From NCBI GenBank assembly GCA_019119815.1, contig DWWH01000087.1:1-64000 (forward strand): a stretch of 64,000 nucleotides of DNA, written 5' to 3'. Numbering within the stretch: position 1 is the stretch's first letter; each line of letters begins with the position of its first letter. The stretch is from Candidatus Eisenbergiella intestinipullorum (lineage in GTDB: Bacteria; Bacillota; Clostridia; Lachnospirales; Lachnospiraceae). Below are positions 34,594-46,975 of the stretch, in pieces. Under the pieces are notes generated by a model, which saw only the letters and a list, made by a program, of their open reading frames with translations, had not been told where the DNA came from and searched no databases. The position numbers were made by a program, and so were the translations under genes.

Positions 34594-35963
34594 TCAGCGG
34601 ATCCTTTCCAGATACTCTTTGGACAGGATCCGGTTGATATTCAGCGCAAACAGCACTGTCGCCGTCGCCGCGGAAATAATATCAGAAACCGGCTCCGCAT
34701 AATAGATTCCCATCACGCCGAAGAAACGCGGCAGGATAAGGGCCAGCGGTACCAGCAGGATGACCTTTCGGAACATGGCGATGAACAGCGAGATCCCGGC
34801 CTGTCCCAGCGACAGAAACGAAGGCTGGATTCCGTTCTGCAGCCCGAAAAACAGCATGCCGAACAGAAAGACCGGCATCACCTTTCCCACCAGAGCGATC
34901 AGCTCCGGATCGTTGCTGAACAGGGACGCATAGACACCCGGAAAGATCATGGCCGTCATATTCGCCAGGAAAGAAATGGTGAAGCTCACGCCGACCATGC
35001 TCAGACAGATTTTCTTCGTGCGAGCGAAATTCCCGGCCCCATAGTTGTAGCTGATGATGGGCTGCACACCCTGAGTAAATCCGGTAAGCGGCGCGGAAAA
35101 CAGCTGCAGCACGCTCTGCATGATCGTGATGGAACCCACATACAGATCCCCGCCGTATCTCTGCATGCCGCTGTTCAGTACGATGGTCACAAGGCTTTCC
35201 GTGGAGGTCATGATGAAAGGAGAGATTCCCAGAGAAAAGGTCTGCCCGATGATCCTCGGCTCCGGCTTCAGATTTTTCAGCATAAGGCGGATGGAAGATT
35301 GCCCGCTCATCAGAAATCCCACGTTCCATGCCGCGCTCATCGCCTGGGAAATCACCGTCGCAATGGCCGCTCCCTGAACACCCCAGCCGAACACAAAAAT
35401 AAAAATCGGATCCAGCACAATATTGATCACCGCCCCGATCACGATGGAAAGCATGGCGGTCCTCGGCTTTCCCTGACAGATGATAAAGGGATTCAGTCCC
35501 AGCGCCAGCTGTACGAACCAGGTTCCCAGCAGATAAATGGTCAGATAATCACAGGCATATCCGATCGTGGCGTCGCTGGCCCCGAACAGATAGAGAAGCG
35601 GCCTCTGCCAGATCAGAAACACCGCCATCAGCAGCACGCTGAAAATCGTAAGCAGAAGCGCGCCGTTTCCCAGAATTTTTTCCGCGTGCTTCTGATCTCC
35701 CTTTCCCATCCAGATGGCCGCCAGCGGCGCGCCTCCTCTTCCGACAAAGGCGGAAAATGCGGAAATCAGCGTGATGATGGGAAAAGTCACGCCCACTCCT
35801 GTCAGCGCCGCCGCGCCACTCCTTCAATATGCCCTATATAAATCCGGTCCACGATATTATAAAGAATATTGATGACCTGCGCGATGACAGGCGGAATCGC
35901 CATCGTCACCATCAGCTTCGGAATACTTTCCGTTGCGAATCTCTGCTCACTCTGCGTCTGCAT
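34594..35963 (-). pseudogene. MATE family transporter broken by a one-base frameshift
   Basis: From ATG 35963 (AAGGAG ribosome site) the frame encodes MQTQSEQRFATESIPKLMVT and reaches GHIEGVA, then leaves frame near 35815-35825, where GGAGTGGCGCGGCGGC is read; one further G would restore GVGAAALTGVGVTFPIITLI. The remaining 400 residues are an intact MATE protein with ten hydrophobic segments. A real inactivation or a sequencing error in a G/C run are both possible. The start and all other features look normal. Confidence 0.85.
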
Positions 35964-36240
35964 CTTTTCTGATCTCCTTTTCCATGACTGCCATGGCATC
36001 CTTTCTAACTTTTCATTCTTTAAACAAATCATTGATTGTCAAAAGAACCATTTTTTCTTTCTTCCCCCTTCTGACTACCGGCATGGGTCTGTTCGTATAT
36101 TTACATTCACAGCAAATGCCTTTGTTTTATCTCATTTCCTCAAATGGCGTTCCGATGAAATTTCCAGAGCCGTGATGGACAGGGATTTTCAGGGACAGCT
36201 CTTTCAGGAATGTTCTCTGTAGCCGGCACCTTCCGGCATA

Positions 36241-36274
36241 GAAAGAGGCAGACCTTTGATCATCTGCCTCTTTC
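36241..36274 (-). terminator. Possible weak terminator after gyrA
   Basis: GAAAGAGGCAGA pairs with TCTGCCTCTTTC across 10 bases. The T-run after it on the minus strand is poor. It lies about 60 bp after the gyrA stop. The 371 bp between gyrA and the broken MATE gene hold no other supported feature. Confidence 0.4.
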
Positions 36275-36334
36275 TTCCACCCCGGTTCTTTTCAATCCTA
36301 TGGAATGCTTTTTACCGGATTATGTTCTCCTGTC

Positions 36335-38932
36335 TTATTCGTCTTCTTCCCCGGAAGCCTCGTCATCTCCGTTCCCGGAAAGTTCTTCCTCGATCAGCTC
36401 TTCTTCGGTCAGTTCATCGCCGTCGTTTTCCTCCGGCCCGATCTCTTCCATCGCGTCCTCCGGCTGCTCGAATTCCCGGCTTCCGTCGGATACCTTTTCC
36501 CTGACCTTGGCGATCTGGGCCACCTTTACGCCTTCATCCAGATTGATCAGCTTCACGCCCGAGGTAATTCGTCCCAGAATGGAAATATCCTCGGCCCGAA
36601 GCTGGATGATCACGCCCTCCGTGGTGATGAGCATGATCTCATGCTCATCGTTGACCGCCTTGACGCCGACCACATAGCCGGTCTTTTCCGTGATCTTATA
36701 GCACTTGACGCCCTTGCCGCCGCGCTTCTGGACGGAAAATTCGTTCAGCTCCGTGCGCTTGCCCATGCCATTTTCGGAAACGATCAGCAGGCATTCTCCC
36801 TGGCTGTCCAGCTGCATGCCGATGATCTCGTCTCCATCGTCCAGGTTCATGCCGATTACGCCCATGGAGGAACGTCCGGTCGCCCGCACGTCCGTTTCAT
36901 TAAAGCGGATGCACATGCCGTGCTTCGTCACCAGGAAGATCTCTGTATCTGCATCGGTGATCTTCACCTCGATCAGCTCGTCGTCGTCCCTGAGAACAAT
37001 GGCCGCAAGGCCGTTCTTTCTCACATTGCTGTATTCCACAACGGGCGTTTTCTTCACGATGCCGTTTCGGGTCACCATGAACAGATTCTTGTTATCCTCA
37101 TAGTCCTTCACCGGAATGATGGCTGAAATCTTTTCTCCGGGTGAAAGCTGCAGCAGGTTGATGATGGCCGTTCCTCTCGCGGTCCTTCCCGCCTCCGGAA
37201 TCTCATAGGCCTTCAGGCGGTACACCCGTCCGTAATTGGTGAAGAACATCACATAGTGATGGGTAGTCGTCATCAGCAGGTCGGCAATGAAATCGTCCTC
37301 AATGGTCTGCATGCCCTTGATTCCCTTGCCGCCCCGGTTCTGCGCCTTGAAATTGTCCACGGTCATCCGTTTGATATATCCAAGATTGGTCATGGCGATG
37401 ATGGTATTCTGTCTGGGGACCATATCCTCCATGCTGATGTCCACTTCGTCATAACCTATTTTGCTTCTTCTGTCGTCACCGTATTTGATGCCGATGATGG
37501 AAATTTCTTCCCGTATCACGCCGAGCAGCAGCTTTTCATCTCCCAGGATCGCTTTCAGTTCTGCGATTCTGGCAAGCAGCTCCTTGTGCTCGTTTTCCAG
37601 CTTCTCTCTTTCCAGACCGGTGAGAGCGCGCAGCCTCATGTCCACGATGGCCTGGGCCTGGGCGTCGGAAAGCTCGAAGCGGTTCATCAGGCTTTCCTTG
37701 GCGATCTGGGTGGTACGGCTGGAACGGATGATGTGAATCACCTCATCGATGTGATCCAGCGCGATCAGCAGTCCCTGTAAAATGTGATCCCTTTCCTCCG
37801 CCTTGTTGAGATCATATTTCGTCCTTCTGGTGACCACATCCTCCTGATGCTTCAGATAAAGCTTGAGCATTTCCAGAAGGTTCAGGATTTTCGGCTCATT
37901 GTTCACCAGCGCCAGCATGATGACGCCGAAGGTATCCTGCATCTGCGTATGCTTGTACAGGCGGTTTAACACCACATTGGCATTGGCGTCCCGGCGCAGC
38001 TCGATCACCACGCGGGTTCCTTCCCTGTTGGATTCATCCCGCAGGTCGGTGATGCCGTCGATCTTTTTCTCCTTGTGAAGCTCGGCGATCTTCTCGATCA
38101 GCCGGGCCTTGTTCACCATGTAGGGAAGCTCGGTCACGATGATCTGGCTCTTTCCATTGGGAAGGGTTTCGATATTGGTTACCGCTCTCACGCGGATTTT
38201 TCCCCGGCCGGTACGGTAAGCCTGTTCGCAGCCTCTGGTTCCGAGGATGACTCCCCCAGTGGGAAAATCGGGGGCCTTTACCAGAGAAAGCACCTCTTCA
38301 ATATCCGTATCCCGATCCTCGTTCACCCGGTTGTCAATGATCTTCACCACGGCGTTTATCACCTCGCGCAGGTTGTGCGGCGGGATATTGGTCGCCATTC
38401 CCACGGCGATTCCGCTGGTTCCGTTCACCAGAAGATTCGGGTAACGGCTGGGAAGGACCACGGGCTCTTTTTCTGTCTCATCGAAGTTGGGAACAAAGTC
38501 TACGGTATCCTTGTTGATGTCCGCGAGCATCTCCATGGAGATCTTGGACAGCCTGGCTTCGGTGTAACGCATGGCAGCCGCGCCGTCCCCGTCCTCGGAT
38601 CCGAAGTTTCCGTGTCCGTCCACAAGCGGATAACGGGTAGACCATTCCTGCGCCATATTGACCAGCGCTCCGTAAATGGAGCTGTCTCCGTGGGGATGAT
38701 ATTTACCCATGGTATCACCGACGATACGGGCACATTTTCTGTGCGGCTTATCCGGGCCGTTGTTCAGCTCGATCATGGAATAAAGCACGCGCCTCTGCAC
38801 CGGCTTCAGACCATCTCTCACATCCGGAAGCGCTCTGGATGCGATGACGCTCATGGCGTAGTCGATATAGGAATTTTCCATGGTCTCCTTTAAGTCTACG
38901 TCATGAATTTTATCAAAAATATTATCTTCCAT
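36335..38932 (-). CDS. gyrA: DNA gyrase subunit A
   Basis: 865 residues. Catalytic Tyr123 in [11 protein letters not shown]. The quinolone-determining stretch reads [12 protein letters not shown], with Ser84 and Gly88 at the positions of E. coli Ser83 and Asp87. The C-terminal domain has the GyrA-box form QKRGGKG and six-bladed repeats, and ends in an acidic tail. It forms the A2B2 gyrase with gyrB and introduces negative supercoils. It is 82 bp downstream of gyrB in one operon. A weak 12-bp stem at 36241-36274 follows the stop. Confidence 0.98.
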   Translation of the reverse strand: MEDNIFDKIHDVDLKETMENSYIDYAMSVIASRALPDVRDGLKPVQRRVLYSMIELNNGPDKPHRKCARIVGDTMGKYHPHGDSSIYGALVNMAQEWSTRYPLVDGHGNFGSEDGDGAAAMRYTEARLSKISMEMLADINKDTVDFVPNFDETEKEPVVLPSRYPNLLVNGTSGIAVGMATNIPPHNLREVINAVVKIIDNRVNEDRDTDIEEVLSLVKAPDFPTGGVILGTRGCEQAYRTGRGKIRVRAVTNIETLPNGKSQIIVTELPYMVNKARLIEKIAELHKEKKIDGITDLRDESNREGTRVVIELRRDANANVVLNRLYKHTQMQDTFGVIMLALVNNEPKILNLLEMLKLYLKHQEDVVTRRTKYDLNKAEERDHILQGLLIALDHIDEVIHIIRSSRTTQIAKESLMNRFELSDAQAQAIVDMRLRALTGLEREKLENEHKELLARIAELKAILGDEKLLLGVIREEISIIGIKYGDDRRSKIGYDEVDISMEDMVPRQNTIIAMTNLGYIKRMTVDNFKAQNRGGKGIKGMQTIEDDFIADLLMTTTHHYVMFFTNYGRVYRLKAYEIPEAGRTARGTAIINLLQLSPGEKISAIIPVKDYEDNKNLFMVTRNGIVKKTPVVEYSNVRKNGLAAIVLRDDDELIEVKITDADTEIFLVTKHGMCIRFNETDVRATGRSSMGVIGMNLDDGDEIIGMQLDSQGECLLIVSENGMGKRTELNEFSVQKRGGKGVKCYKITEKTGYVVGVKAVNDEHEIMLITTEGVIIQLRAEDISILGRITSGVKLINLDEGVKVAQIAKVREKVSDGSREFEQPEDAMEEIGPEENDGDELTEEELIEEELSGNGDDEASGEEDE

Positions 38933-39014
38933 GTCTGCTCCTTCTCATGCTGCATTTCAGGCAGGCTGCGCCGGAATCCGTGTCGGCGTGTCAGCCCGCT
39001 GCCGCTCCCGTCCG

Positions 39015-41114
<2,100 letters not shown>

Positions 41115-41172
41115 TCATTTTTTCCTTCTGTGGGATTTCAAAAACGAAAAATGTTCATAAAAAATCAGTTTC

Positions 41173-41201
41173 AGTATAGCATAAATCCGGGTTATCCACA
41201 A
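41173..41201 (-). promoter_or_regulatory. gyrB promoter overlapped by a DnaA box
   Basis: On the minus strand TTGTGG (41196-41201), a 17 bp spacer and TATACT (41173-41178). The perfect DnaA box TTATCCACA (41192-41200 on +) covers the -35 box, so DnaA could repress or tune gyrase. Confidence 0.6.
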
Positions 41202-41244
41202 TAAAAAAATCCAATGTGTCTTTCCCCCGATCTTCCGCAGGCTG

Positions 41245-41271
41245 CTGTTCACTGGCAAGCCAGCGAACAAT
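41245..41271 (+). repeat. Short repeat CTGTTCACTGGC...GCCAGCGAAC, copy 2
   Basis: A near-perfect palindrome between gyrB and recF, ten bases before the recF stop. It shares 20 of 21 bases with the copy at 52004-52024 and less with 16485-16511. No T-run follows on either strand. Confidence 0.55.
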
Positions 41272-41280
41272 ATCTGCAGT

Positions 41281-42393
41281 TCACTGACAGTCCTCCGGAT
41301 GACCGTTACGGGTCTGCACCGCAACCTGTCCCTTTGACACATGAAAGACCCTGTTGATCTCAAACCGGCTGTTGACGAATTCGTCCAGACCGGTGCAGGT
41401 AACAATGGTCTGAACGTCTCCGATGCTGTTCAGAAGATAGTTCTGCCGGCTGCTGTCCAGCTCGGAAAGCACATCATCCAGAAGAAGAAGGGGCGTGTCC
41501 TTTGTCACCCGCTTTACCAGTTCGATCTCCGAAAGCTTCAGAGAAAGTGCGGCTGTGCGCTGCTGTCCCTGCGAACCGAACCGCCGGATGTCGATGCCGT
41601 TTGCCGCAAAGGCAAAATCATCCCGATGCGGCCCTGTGGTGGTCTGCTTAAGACGGATGTCCCGTTCCCGGTTTTTTTTCATCCGATCTTCTATTTCATC
41701 CTCTTTCACATGGGGTTCATAAATCACCTCAAGCCTTTCCTTCCCGCCTGAAAGGCTTTCATGAACCTCACGGATGATGCTGTCCAGCTCCTGCGCAAAG
41801 GCGGTCCTTCTTCGGATGATCCGTTTCGCATAACCCGCAAGCTGCATGTCCCAGACATCCAGCGTTCCGGCAAGCTCCGGCTGAAAGGAAATATCCTTCA
41901 AAAGCCGGTTTCTCTGATTGACGATCTTATTGTAGCTGTTCAAGTCCCGCAGATAGACCGGATCCAGCTGACACAGCTCCATATCCACGAACCGTCTTCT
42001 TTCTGCCGGCCCATTTTTGATGATGGACAGATCCTCCGGCGAGAAAAAGACCACGTTCATCACACCGAGAAGCTGGGAGGCCCGCTTCAGCTTCTGCCCG
42101 TCGATGGCGATCCCCTTGGACCCGTTCTTTCTCAGGTGCATGTCGATGCGGACCTCGTCTCCCTTTTTGTCCAGAAAAATACGGATGTGAGCCTCCTGTT
42201 CCTCAAAAGCCACGATGTCCTTATCCTTCGTTCCCCGGTGGGATCTGGTCGTGGCACACAGATAAATGGCCTCCAGGATATTGGTTTTTCCCTGTGCGTT
42301 GTCTCCGTACAGAATATTCGTTTTTTTATCAAAATTCATATCAAGAAGCTGAAAATTTCTGAAATTGGACAGCTCCAGTGATTTGATAACCAT
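41281..42393 (-). CDS. recF: DNA replication and repair protein RecF
   Basis: 370 residues. Walker A NILYGDNAQGKTNILEAIY, SMC-like signature FGSQGQQRTAALSLKL and Walker B LLLLDDVLSELD. It binds ssDNA gaps and helps load RecA. It follows yaaA by nine bases, in the usual dnaN-yaaA-recF order. Confidence 0.97.
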   Translation of the reverse strand: MVIKSLELSNFRNFQLLDMNFDKKTNILYGDNAQGKTNILEAIYLCATTRSHRGTKDKDIVAFEEQEAHIRIFLDKKGDEVRIDMHLRKNGSKGIAIDGQKLKRASQLLGVMNVVFFSPEDLSIIKNGPAERRRFVDMELCQLDPVYLRDLNSYNKIVNQRNRLLKDISFQPELAGTLDVWDMQLAGYAKRIIRRRTAFAQELDSIIREVHESLSGGKERLEVIYEPHVKEDEIEDRMKKNRERDIRLKQTTTGPHRDDFAFAANGIDIRRFGSQGQQRTAALSLKLSEIELVKRVTKDTPLLLLDDVLSELDSSRQNYLLNSIGDVQTIVTCTGLDEFVNSRFEINRVFHVSKGQVAVQTRNGHPEDCQ

Positions 42394-42402
42394 TCACAGC
42401 CC

Positions 42403-42618
42403 TCACTCGATCTTCAGCGTATTTCCCTGATATTCCACCACATCTCCGGGAAAAAGCTTCTTTCCCCGCTGAAGCTCTACGGCCCCGTTTACTTTTACCA
42501 GTCCGTCCTGGACAGCATATTTGGCATCCACTCCTGACTCCGCAAGTCCGGCTGCCTTCAATACCTGCCCCAGCTTGATATGCTCGTCCTTGATATGAAA
42601 AGTCTGGATCTCGCTCAT
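42403..42618 (-). CDS. yaaA: S4-domain RNA-binding protein YaaA
   Basis: 71 residues containing an S4 fold (IKLGQVLKAAGLAESGVDAK, then GLVKVNGAVELQRGKKL). The family usually lies between dnaN and recF in Firmicutes. It may bind ribosomal RNA. Confidence 0.95.
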   Translation of the reverse strand: MSEIQTFHIKDEHIKLGQVLKAAGLAESGVDAKYAVQDGLVKVNGAVELQRGKKLFPGDVVEYQGNTLKIE

Positions 42619-42702
42619 GTTTTTCCTCTTTTCTGCATGCTCTTCCTGCGGGGAAAGAAAGATTTTTTCCCCGCAGAGTTCCGTCCTGTTCTTACGGCCG
42701 TA

Positions 42703-43812
42703 TCAGGCTACTGCTGTGAAGTTCACCGGAAGGATCAGGTAAATATAGCTGTTTTCATCATCCCGGATGAAACAGGGAGCCTTGGGATTTACCAGATAAA
42801 TGGTAATCGTTTCATCATCAATCACGCGCAGGGCATCAATCAGGAATCTGGGATTGAATCCGATCATCAGATCCTTTCCCAGCTTCTCAATGTCAATCTC
42901 TTCATCCATGCTTCCCACGGTGGAATTGATCTTTAACTCCATCGCATGATCGGTGATATTGATGATGATGGGTTTTTTGTCGCCTTCCTTGATGAGCAGG
43001 GTTGCGCGGTCGATACAGTCAAGGAGCTCTTTTTTGTTGATGGAGACTTTTGTCTCATAATCGCTGGAAAGCATCTGATCGATCTTGAAGTATTCTCCTT
43101 CGATCAGCCTGGATACCACTGTCGTATTGTCAAATTCAAAGACGATATGTTTATCGGTGAAGAAGATGGTCACATCTCTGTCCGCATCACCGCTTAAGAT
43201 CTTGCTGATCTCGTTCAGTGTCTTTCCGGGAACGATCACTTTTCTGGCCGGATAACTTTCTTTCAGAGCGATCTTGCGGATGGAAATGCGGTGTCCGTCC
43301 AGGGAAGCTACACGCAGGGTATCTTCGTTGATCTCAAACAGTTCACCGCTCATGATCCGGTTGCTGTCATTATCCGAGATGGAAAAAATGGTCTGCCGGA
43401 TGACTTCCTTCAGGGTAAACTGTGAAAGCAGGATGGAATCATTGCGTTCGATCACGGGGAGATAGGAAAAATCCTCTCCGGATTTGCCGATGATATTGAA
43501 TTTCGCCTTTTCACAGGTGATACAGGTATTGAAGTTGGCATCTGTGGTAATGGTAATGTCATTATCGGGAAGCTTCCGGACAATATCCAGAAAGATCTTT
43601 GCATCCAAAGCGATGATTCCCTTTTCCAGGATCTCTCCTTCAATGATGGTTTCGATGCCGAGCTCCATATCATTGGCGGTCAGCTTGATCTGTCCCTGTG
43701 TGGAGTCGATCAGAATGCATTCCAGGATGGACATGGTGGTTTTATTGGGGACGGCCTTGGATACGACCTGAAGACCGTTCAGCAGATTTCCTTTGGAACA
43801 GACTAATTTCAT
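42703..43812 (-). CDS. dnaN: DNA polymerase III sliding clamp, beta subunit
   Basis: 369 residues. The start MKLVCSKGNLLNGLQVVSKA follows a GGGAG ribosome site; a short upstream frame is not used. Three repeated domains and the C-terminal VNFTAVA are as expected. The ring-shaped dimer tethers the polymerase. Confidence 0.97.
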   Translation of the reverse strand: MKLVCSKGNLLNGLQVVSKAVPNKTTMSILECILIDSTQGQIKLTANDMELGIETIIEGEILEKGIIALDAKIFLDIVRKLPDNDITITTDANFNTCITCEKAKFNIIGKSGEDFSYLPVIERNDSILLSQFTLKEVIRQTIFSISDNDSNRIMSGELFEINEDTLRVASLDGHRISIRKIALKESYPARKVIVPGKTLNEISKILSGDADRDVTIFFTDKHIVFEFDNTTVVSRLIEGEYFKIDQMLSSDYETKVSINKKELLDCIDRATLLIKEGDKKPIIINITDHAMELKINSTVGSMDEEIDIEKLGKDLMIGFNPRFLIDALRVIDDETITIYLVNPKAPCFIRDDENSYIYLILPVNFTAVA

Positions 43813-43905
43813 TTGTGCATAAACTCCCTTCTGTGAATTCACATCGTGCCGGGAACCTCCCGGCTTCGGGCGCGGGCGCGCCAGGTAATATATAAATATA
43901 ATTAT

Positions 43906-43934
43906 TTAGTAATCTTATTAATAGGGGCTGTCAA
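43906..43934 (-). promoter_or_regulatory. dnaN promoter
   Basis: On the minus strand TTGACA (43929-43934), a 17 bp spacer and TACTAA (43906-43911). A DnaA box (43937-43945) lies three bases upstream of the -35 box. Confidence 0.7.
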
Positions 43935-43936
43935 TA

Positions 43937-44147
43937 TGTGGATAACTGTTCCAAACCCGCCAGGAGCCCGGTTATCCACATGGAATAACCTGTTAACAAC
44001 CTCCGGATGGGCTGAGGTTAATTCTGAGGTTATTCACGGCGGTTTTTCGGAGGAGTTTTCCACATTCAGACCGGTTCTGAAGCTGTTCACAGCCTTTCCC
44101 CAGCCCTTTAACAGGCCGTCAACCGTTCATGAACAAAGTTATACACA
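43937..44147 (+). promoter_or_regulatory. DnaA-box cluster between dnaN and dnaA
   Basis: TGTGGATAA (43937-43945), TTATCCACA (43972-43980), TTATTCACG (44030-44038) and TTATACACA (44139-44147, overlapping the dnaA stop). Together with the cluster upstream of dnaA this gives a bipartite origin flanking dnaA, as in Bacillus. Confidence 0.85.
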
Positions 44148-45509
44148 TATTTTCTTTTTGATGATCTCGATGTTGTTCTTCAGCTCTTCATTGGAAGACA
44201 GCTCGTCCGCGATCTTGTTCGCTCCGTGAATGACAGTGGTATGATCCTTTTTGCCGAGGAGCTTTCCGATGTTGGCAAGAGAAGTTTCCGTCAGGTCACG
44301 GCACAGATACATGACCACCTGCCGGGGAAGAACGAATTCCGAGTTCCTCTTCTTGGAGGTGATGTCTTCCGGACTGACGCCGTAGTGCTCTGCCACCACG
44401 CGGATGATGAGTTCCGGCGTGATCTTGTCGGGTCTGTCCGGGTTGATGATGTCCTTCAGTGCGTCTTCGGCCAGCTCAAGCGTGATCTCCGGCTGGTTTT
44501 CGATCTTGGATTTGGCGATGATCCGGTTGAAAGCGCCTTCCAGTTCCCGAATGTTGGATTTGATATTGGTGGCGATATACTGGAAGATGGAGTCGTCGAT
44601 CTTTTTGTCGTAATTTTCCGCATTTTTCCGTAAGATCGCCATCCTGGTTTCATAGTCCGGCGGCTGGATGTCTGCGATCAGGCCCCATTCAAACCGGGAG
44701 CGGAAGCGCTCATCCAGAGTTTCCATCTCCTTCGGCGGCTTATCGGAGGACAGGACGATTTGTTTTCCGGCGCCGTGCAGCACGTTAAAGGTGTGGAAAA
44801 ATTCCTCCTGCGTGCTTTCTTTTCCTATTATAAATTGAATATCGTCGATCATGAGCACGTCCACAGTCCGGTACTTGTCCCGCAGGTTGGTCATGGCAGC
44901 AGCGTTTCCGCCACGGATGGAATCGATCACTTCGTTGGTGAAGGATTCGGAAGTGACGTAGATCACCTTCATGTCGGGATTTTTCTCCAGCACAAAATGC
45001 CCGATGGAGTGCATCAGGTGGGTTTTTCCAAGACCGGCTCCTCCGTAAAGATAGAGCGGATTGTAGGCTTCTCCCGGAGATTCGGCGACCGCCAGAGAGG
45101 CGGAATGGGCGAATTTGTTGTTGCTTCCCACGACAAAGGTGTCGAATTTGTACTTGGGATTCAGATTCGCATTTTCATAATTGATATTATAGACGGGATT
45201 GAAGGGGGTCTTCAGGTCTTCCTCCTGTGCGGCCTCCTTCTTTTTTGCGTCTTTTTCCAGTATAAAGGCAATCTCATATTCATGATCCATCATTTCGGAG
45301 ATGATCACGTGGAAAAAGTCCTTATATTTGGAAGAAATGTAATTGAGCGCATGGGACTGATCGGACGGGATCAGAATGGTGACCACATCATCCTGAACGT
45401 CGAAAAACCGTAAGGGTTCCACCCATGTGTGAAAAGAAACGTCGGAGAGATCGTACTCTCTGCGGATATTTTCCTTAATTTCGTCCCATTTATCCCCAAT
45501 TGACTGCAT
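44139..45509 (-). CDS. dnaA: Chromosomal replication initiator DnaA
   Basis: 456 residues. Domain I at the start (WDEIKENIRREYDLSDVSF), AAA+ domain with Walker A YGGAGLGKTHLMH and Walker B VLMIDDIQFI, and a C-terminal DNA-binding domain with LGKKDHTTVIHGANKI. Start preceded by AGGAGG. It unwinds oriC by binding the boxes on both sides of its own gene. Confidence 0.98.
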   Translation of the reverse strand: MQSIGDKWDEIKENIRREYDLSDVSFHTWVEPLRFFDVQDDVVTILIPSDQSHALNYISSKYKDFFHVIISEMMDHEYEIAFILEKDAKKKEAAQEEDLKTPFNPVYNINYENANLNPKYKFDTFVVGSNNKFAHSASLAVAESPGEAYNPLYLYGGAGLGKTHLMHSIGHFVLEKNPDMKVIYVTSESFTNEVIDSIRGGNAAAMTNLRDKYRTVDVLMIDDIQFIIGKESTQEEFFHTFNVLHGAGKQIVLSSDKPPKEMETLDERFRSRFEWGLIADIQPPDYETRMAILRKNAENYDKKIDDSIFQYIATNIKSNIRELEGAFNRIIAKSKIENQPEITLELAEDALKDIINPDRPDKITPELIIRVVAEHYGVSPEDITSKKRNSEFVLPRQVVMYLCRDLTETSLANIGKLLGKKDHTTVIHGANKIADELSSNEELKNNIEIIKKKICV

Positions 45510-45559
45510 TTCTGAACCTCCTGTAGGGTATTTCCTTATGTGGAAAATACGTCTACCTT

Positions 45560-45588
45560 ATCTTACTCTAAAAGACAGCAAATATCAA
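45560..45588 (-). promoter_or_regulatory. dnaA promoter
   Basis: On the minus strand TTGATA (45583-45588), a 17 bp spacer and TAAGAT (45560-45565). A DnaA-box-like TGGGGATAA (45599-45607) lies directly upstream, which fits autoregulation. Confidence 0.65.
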
Positions 45589-45598
45589 ATGTTAATTC

Positions 45599-46000
45599 TG
45601 GGGATAAGTTTTTTCCACATTGTGTGAAAATGAGGGGGAGTTATCAACAGAAATTCTGATTTTGATGTGTAAATGTGGATAAGTGGAAATAAGCCATCAA
45701 CATTTACACATGCACATAAAATGGGACTTTTCATCTCATTTCCTGTGGAAAAGGGGGTGGAAAACCTCAAGTTATCCACAAGTTATACACAAATTGTGGA
45801 TAAGATTTCGAGCGGTGGACAATTTTGTTTTCAGAATGTGGATGTTTTTGGGGCTACCAGATGTTGTAGATAAAATGAAAAATAAGTAACAATATGTTGT
45901 ATTAGTGAAAACAACGATTTTTTTCAGGTTTTTTCAGCGTTTTTTTTCCTGGCAAAAATGCGTTTTTTGGCTTGACTGACAGGATTTCTTCCTATATAAT
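45599..46000 (+). other. Replication origin oriC (dnaA-rpmH interval)
   Basis: DnaA boxes in both orientations: TGGGGATAA 45599, TTATCAACA 45641, TGTGGATAA 45674-45682, TTATCCACA 45772-45780, TTATACACA 45783-45791 and TGTGGATAA 45795-45803. They are followed by a T-rich stretch (45880-45970) suited to unwinding. Gene direction and base skew reverse here. No gene lies in this interval. Confidence 0.93.
45972..46000 (+). promoter_or_regulatory. rpmH promoter
   Basis: TTGACT (45972-45977), 17 bp spacer, TATAAT (45995-46000). It lies 111 bp before rpmH, on the edge of oriC. Confidence 0.85.
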
Positions 46001-46110
46001 CTGAAATGATATTTTCCAACACAGATATTTTGTGTGCGCGTATCACATCAGACGGCACTGTACCGTGTATGTTTTACGCATATTTTTTGAAATGAAGGAG
46101 GTGCAGTTTC

Positions 46111-46245
46111 ATGAAGATGACGTTTCAGCCCAAGAACAGGCAGAGAAATAAAGTCCACGGCTTCAGAGCCAGAATGAGTACTCCGGGAGGAAGAAAGGTA
46201 CTGGCAGCAAGAAGAGCAAAGGGAAGAAAGGTATTATCCGCATAG
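46111..46245 (+). CDS. rpmH: 50S ribosomal protein L34
   Basis: 44 residues: it begins [20 protein letters not shown] and ends [11 protein letters not shown], a near-canonical L34. An AAGGAGG ribosome site precedes the ATG. A GGCCGC/GTGGCC hairpin with TTTTT begins at the stop codon. Confidence 0.98.
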   Translation: MKMTFQPKNRQRNKVHGFRARMSTPGGRKVLAARRAKGRKVLSA

Positions 46246-46267
46246 GCCGCAGCAATGTGGCCTTTTT
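46245..46267 (+). terminator. Attenuator-like hairpin between rpmH and rnpA
   Basis: GGCCGC (starting in the rpmH stop codon) pairs with GTGGCC, followed by TTTTT. It would let only part of the transcripts continue into rnpA, which fits the much greater need for L34. Confidence 0.6.
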
Positions 46268-46331
46268 CTCTTTATGGGCGCAGGCGGGCCCGGAGCACCG
46301 CCTGTCCTGGTGAAAAAAGGGTTCCTTCAAG

Positions 46332-46691
46332 ATGGAATTTTCAGAAAGCTTGAAAAAAAATGAGGATTTCCGCACTGTGTACCGCAAAGGAAGATCCTTT
46401 GCAAACCGGTTGTTTGTGATGTATGTGTTGGAAAATAACGGCGAGAAAAACAGGGTCGGAATATCCGTGAGCAAAAAGGTCGGAAACAGCGTTGTAAGGC
46501 ACCATATTACAAGACTGGTTCGGGAAGGCTACCGGTTGCAGGAAAAGGTATTCAATAGTGGTTTGGATATTGTGATCGTGGCCAGATCGAATGCCGCTTC
46601 GGCGTCCTTCAGGGAGGTTGAGAGCGCGCTGCTTCATTTGGGAAGGCTTCACCGGATCCTGAGGATGTCCGGAAAAGCCGGATCGGATTGA
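46332..46691 (+). CDS. rnpA: Ribonuclease P protein component
   Basis: 119 residues, basic. [20 protein letters not shown], then [18 protein letters not shown] and the RNR-type block [10 protein letters not shown]. It is the protein cofactor of the catalytic RNA that matures tRNA 5' ends. The ribosome site is weak (AAAGGG). It overlaps the open frame in front of yidD. Confidence 0.97.
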   Translation: MEFSESLKKNEDFRTVYRKGRSFANRLFVMYVLENNGEKNRVGISVSKKVGNSVVRHHITRLVREGYRLQEKVFNSGLDIVIVARSNAASASFREVESALLHLGRLHRILRMSGKAGSD

Positions 46692-46738
46692 GAGAGCAAA
46701 TAAAGGGAAGAGGTTTTATCCGGGAAGGAGACTTGCGC

Positions 46739-46948
46739 ATGAAAGCTCTTCTTATTCTGTGGATCAAAGGCTACAGAAAATATATTTCGCCCATGAAACG
46801 GACGAAGTGTCCCTATTTCCCCACCTGCAGCGAATACGGGCTGGAAGCGGTGGAAAAATACGGAGCTCTGAAGGGAGGACTGCTCGCCCTTTGGAGGATC
46901 ATAAGATGCAATCCCTTTTCCAGGGGAGGCTATGACCCGGTTCCCTGA
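46739..46948 (+). CDS. yidD: Membrane protein insertion efficiency factor YidD
   Basis: 69 residues. [20 protein letters not shown], then [15 protein letters not shown] and [13 protein letters not shown]: the standard YidD pattern with three cysteines. Start 46739 follows AAGGAG; the 17 upstream codons overlap rnpA and are not used. Confidence 0.95.
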   Translation: MKALLILWIKGYRKYISPMKRTKCPYFPTCSEYGLEAVEKYGALKGGLLALWRIIRCNPFSRGGYDPVP

Positions 46949-46975
46949 GGAAACGGGAGAAGGAGGATTTAAGTT

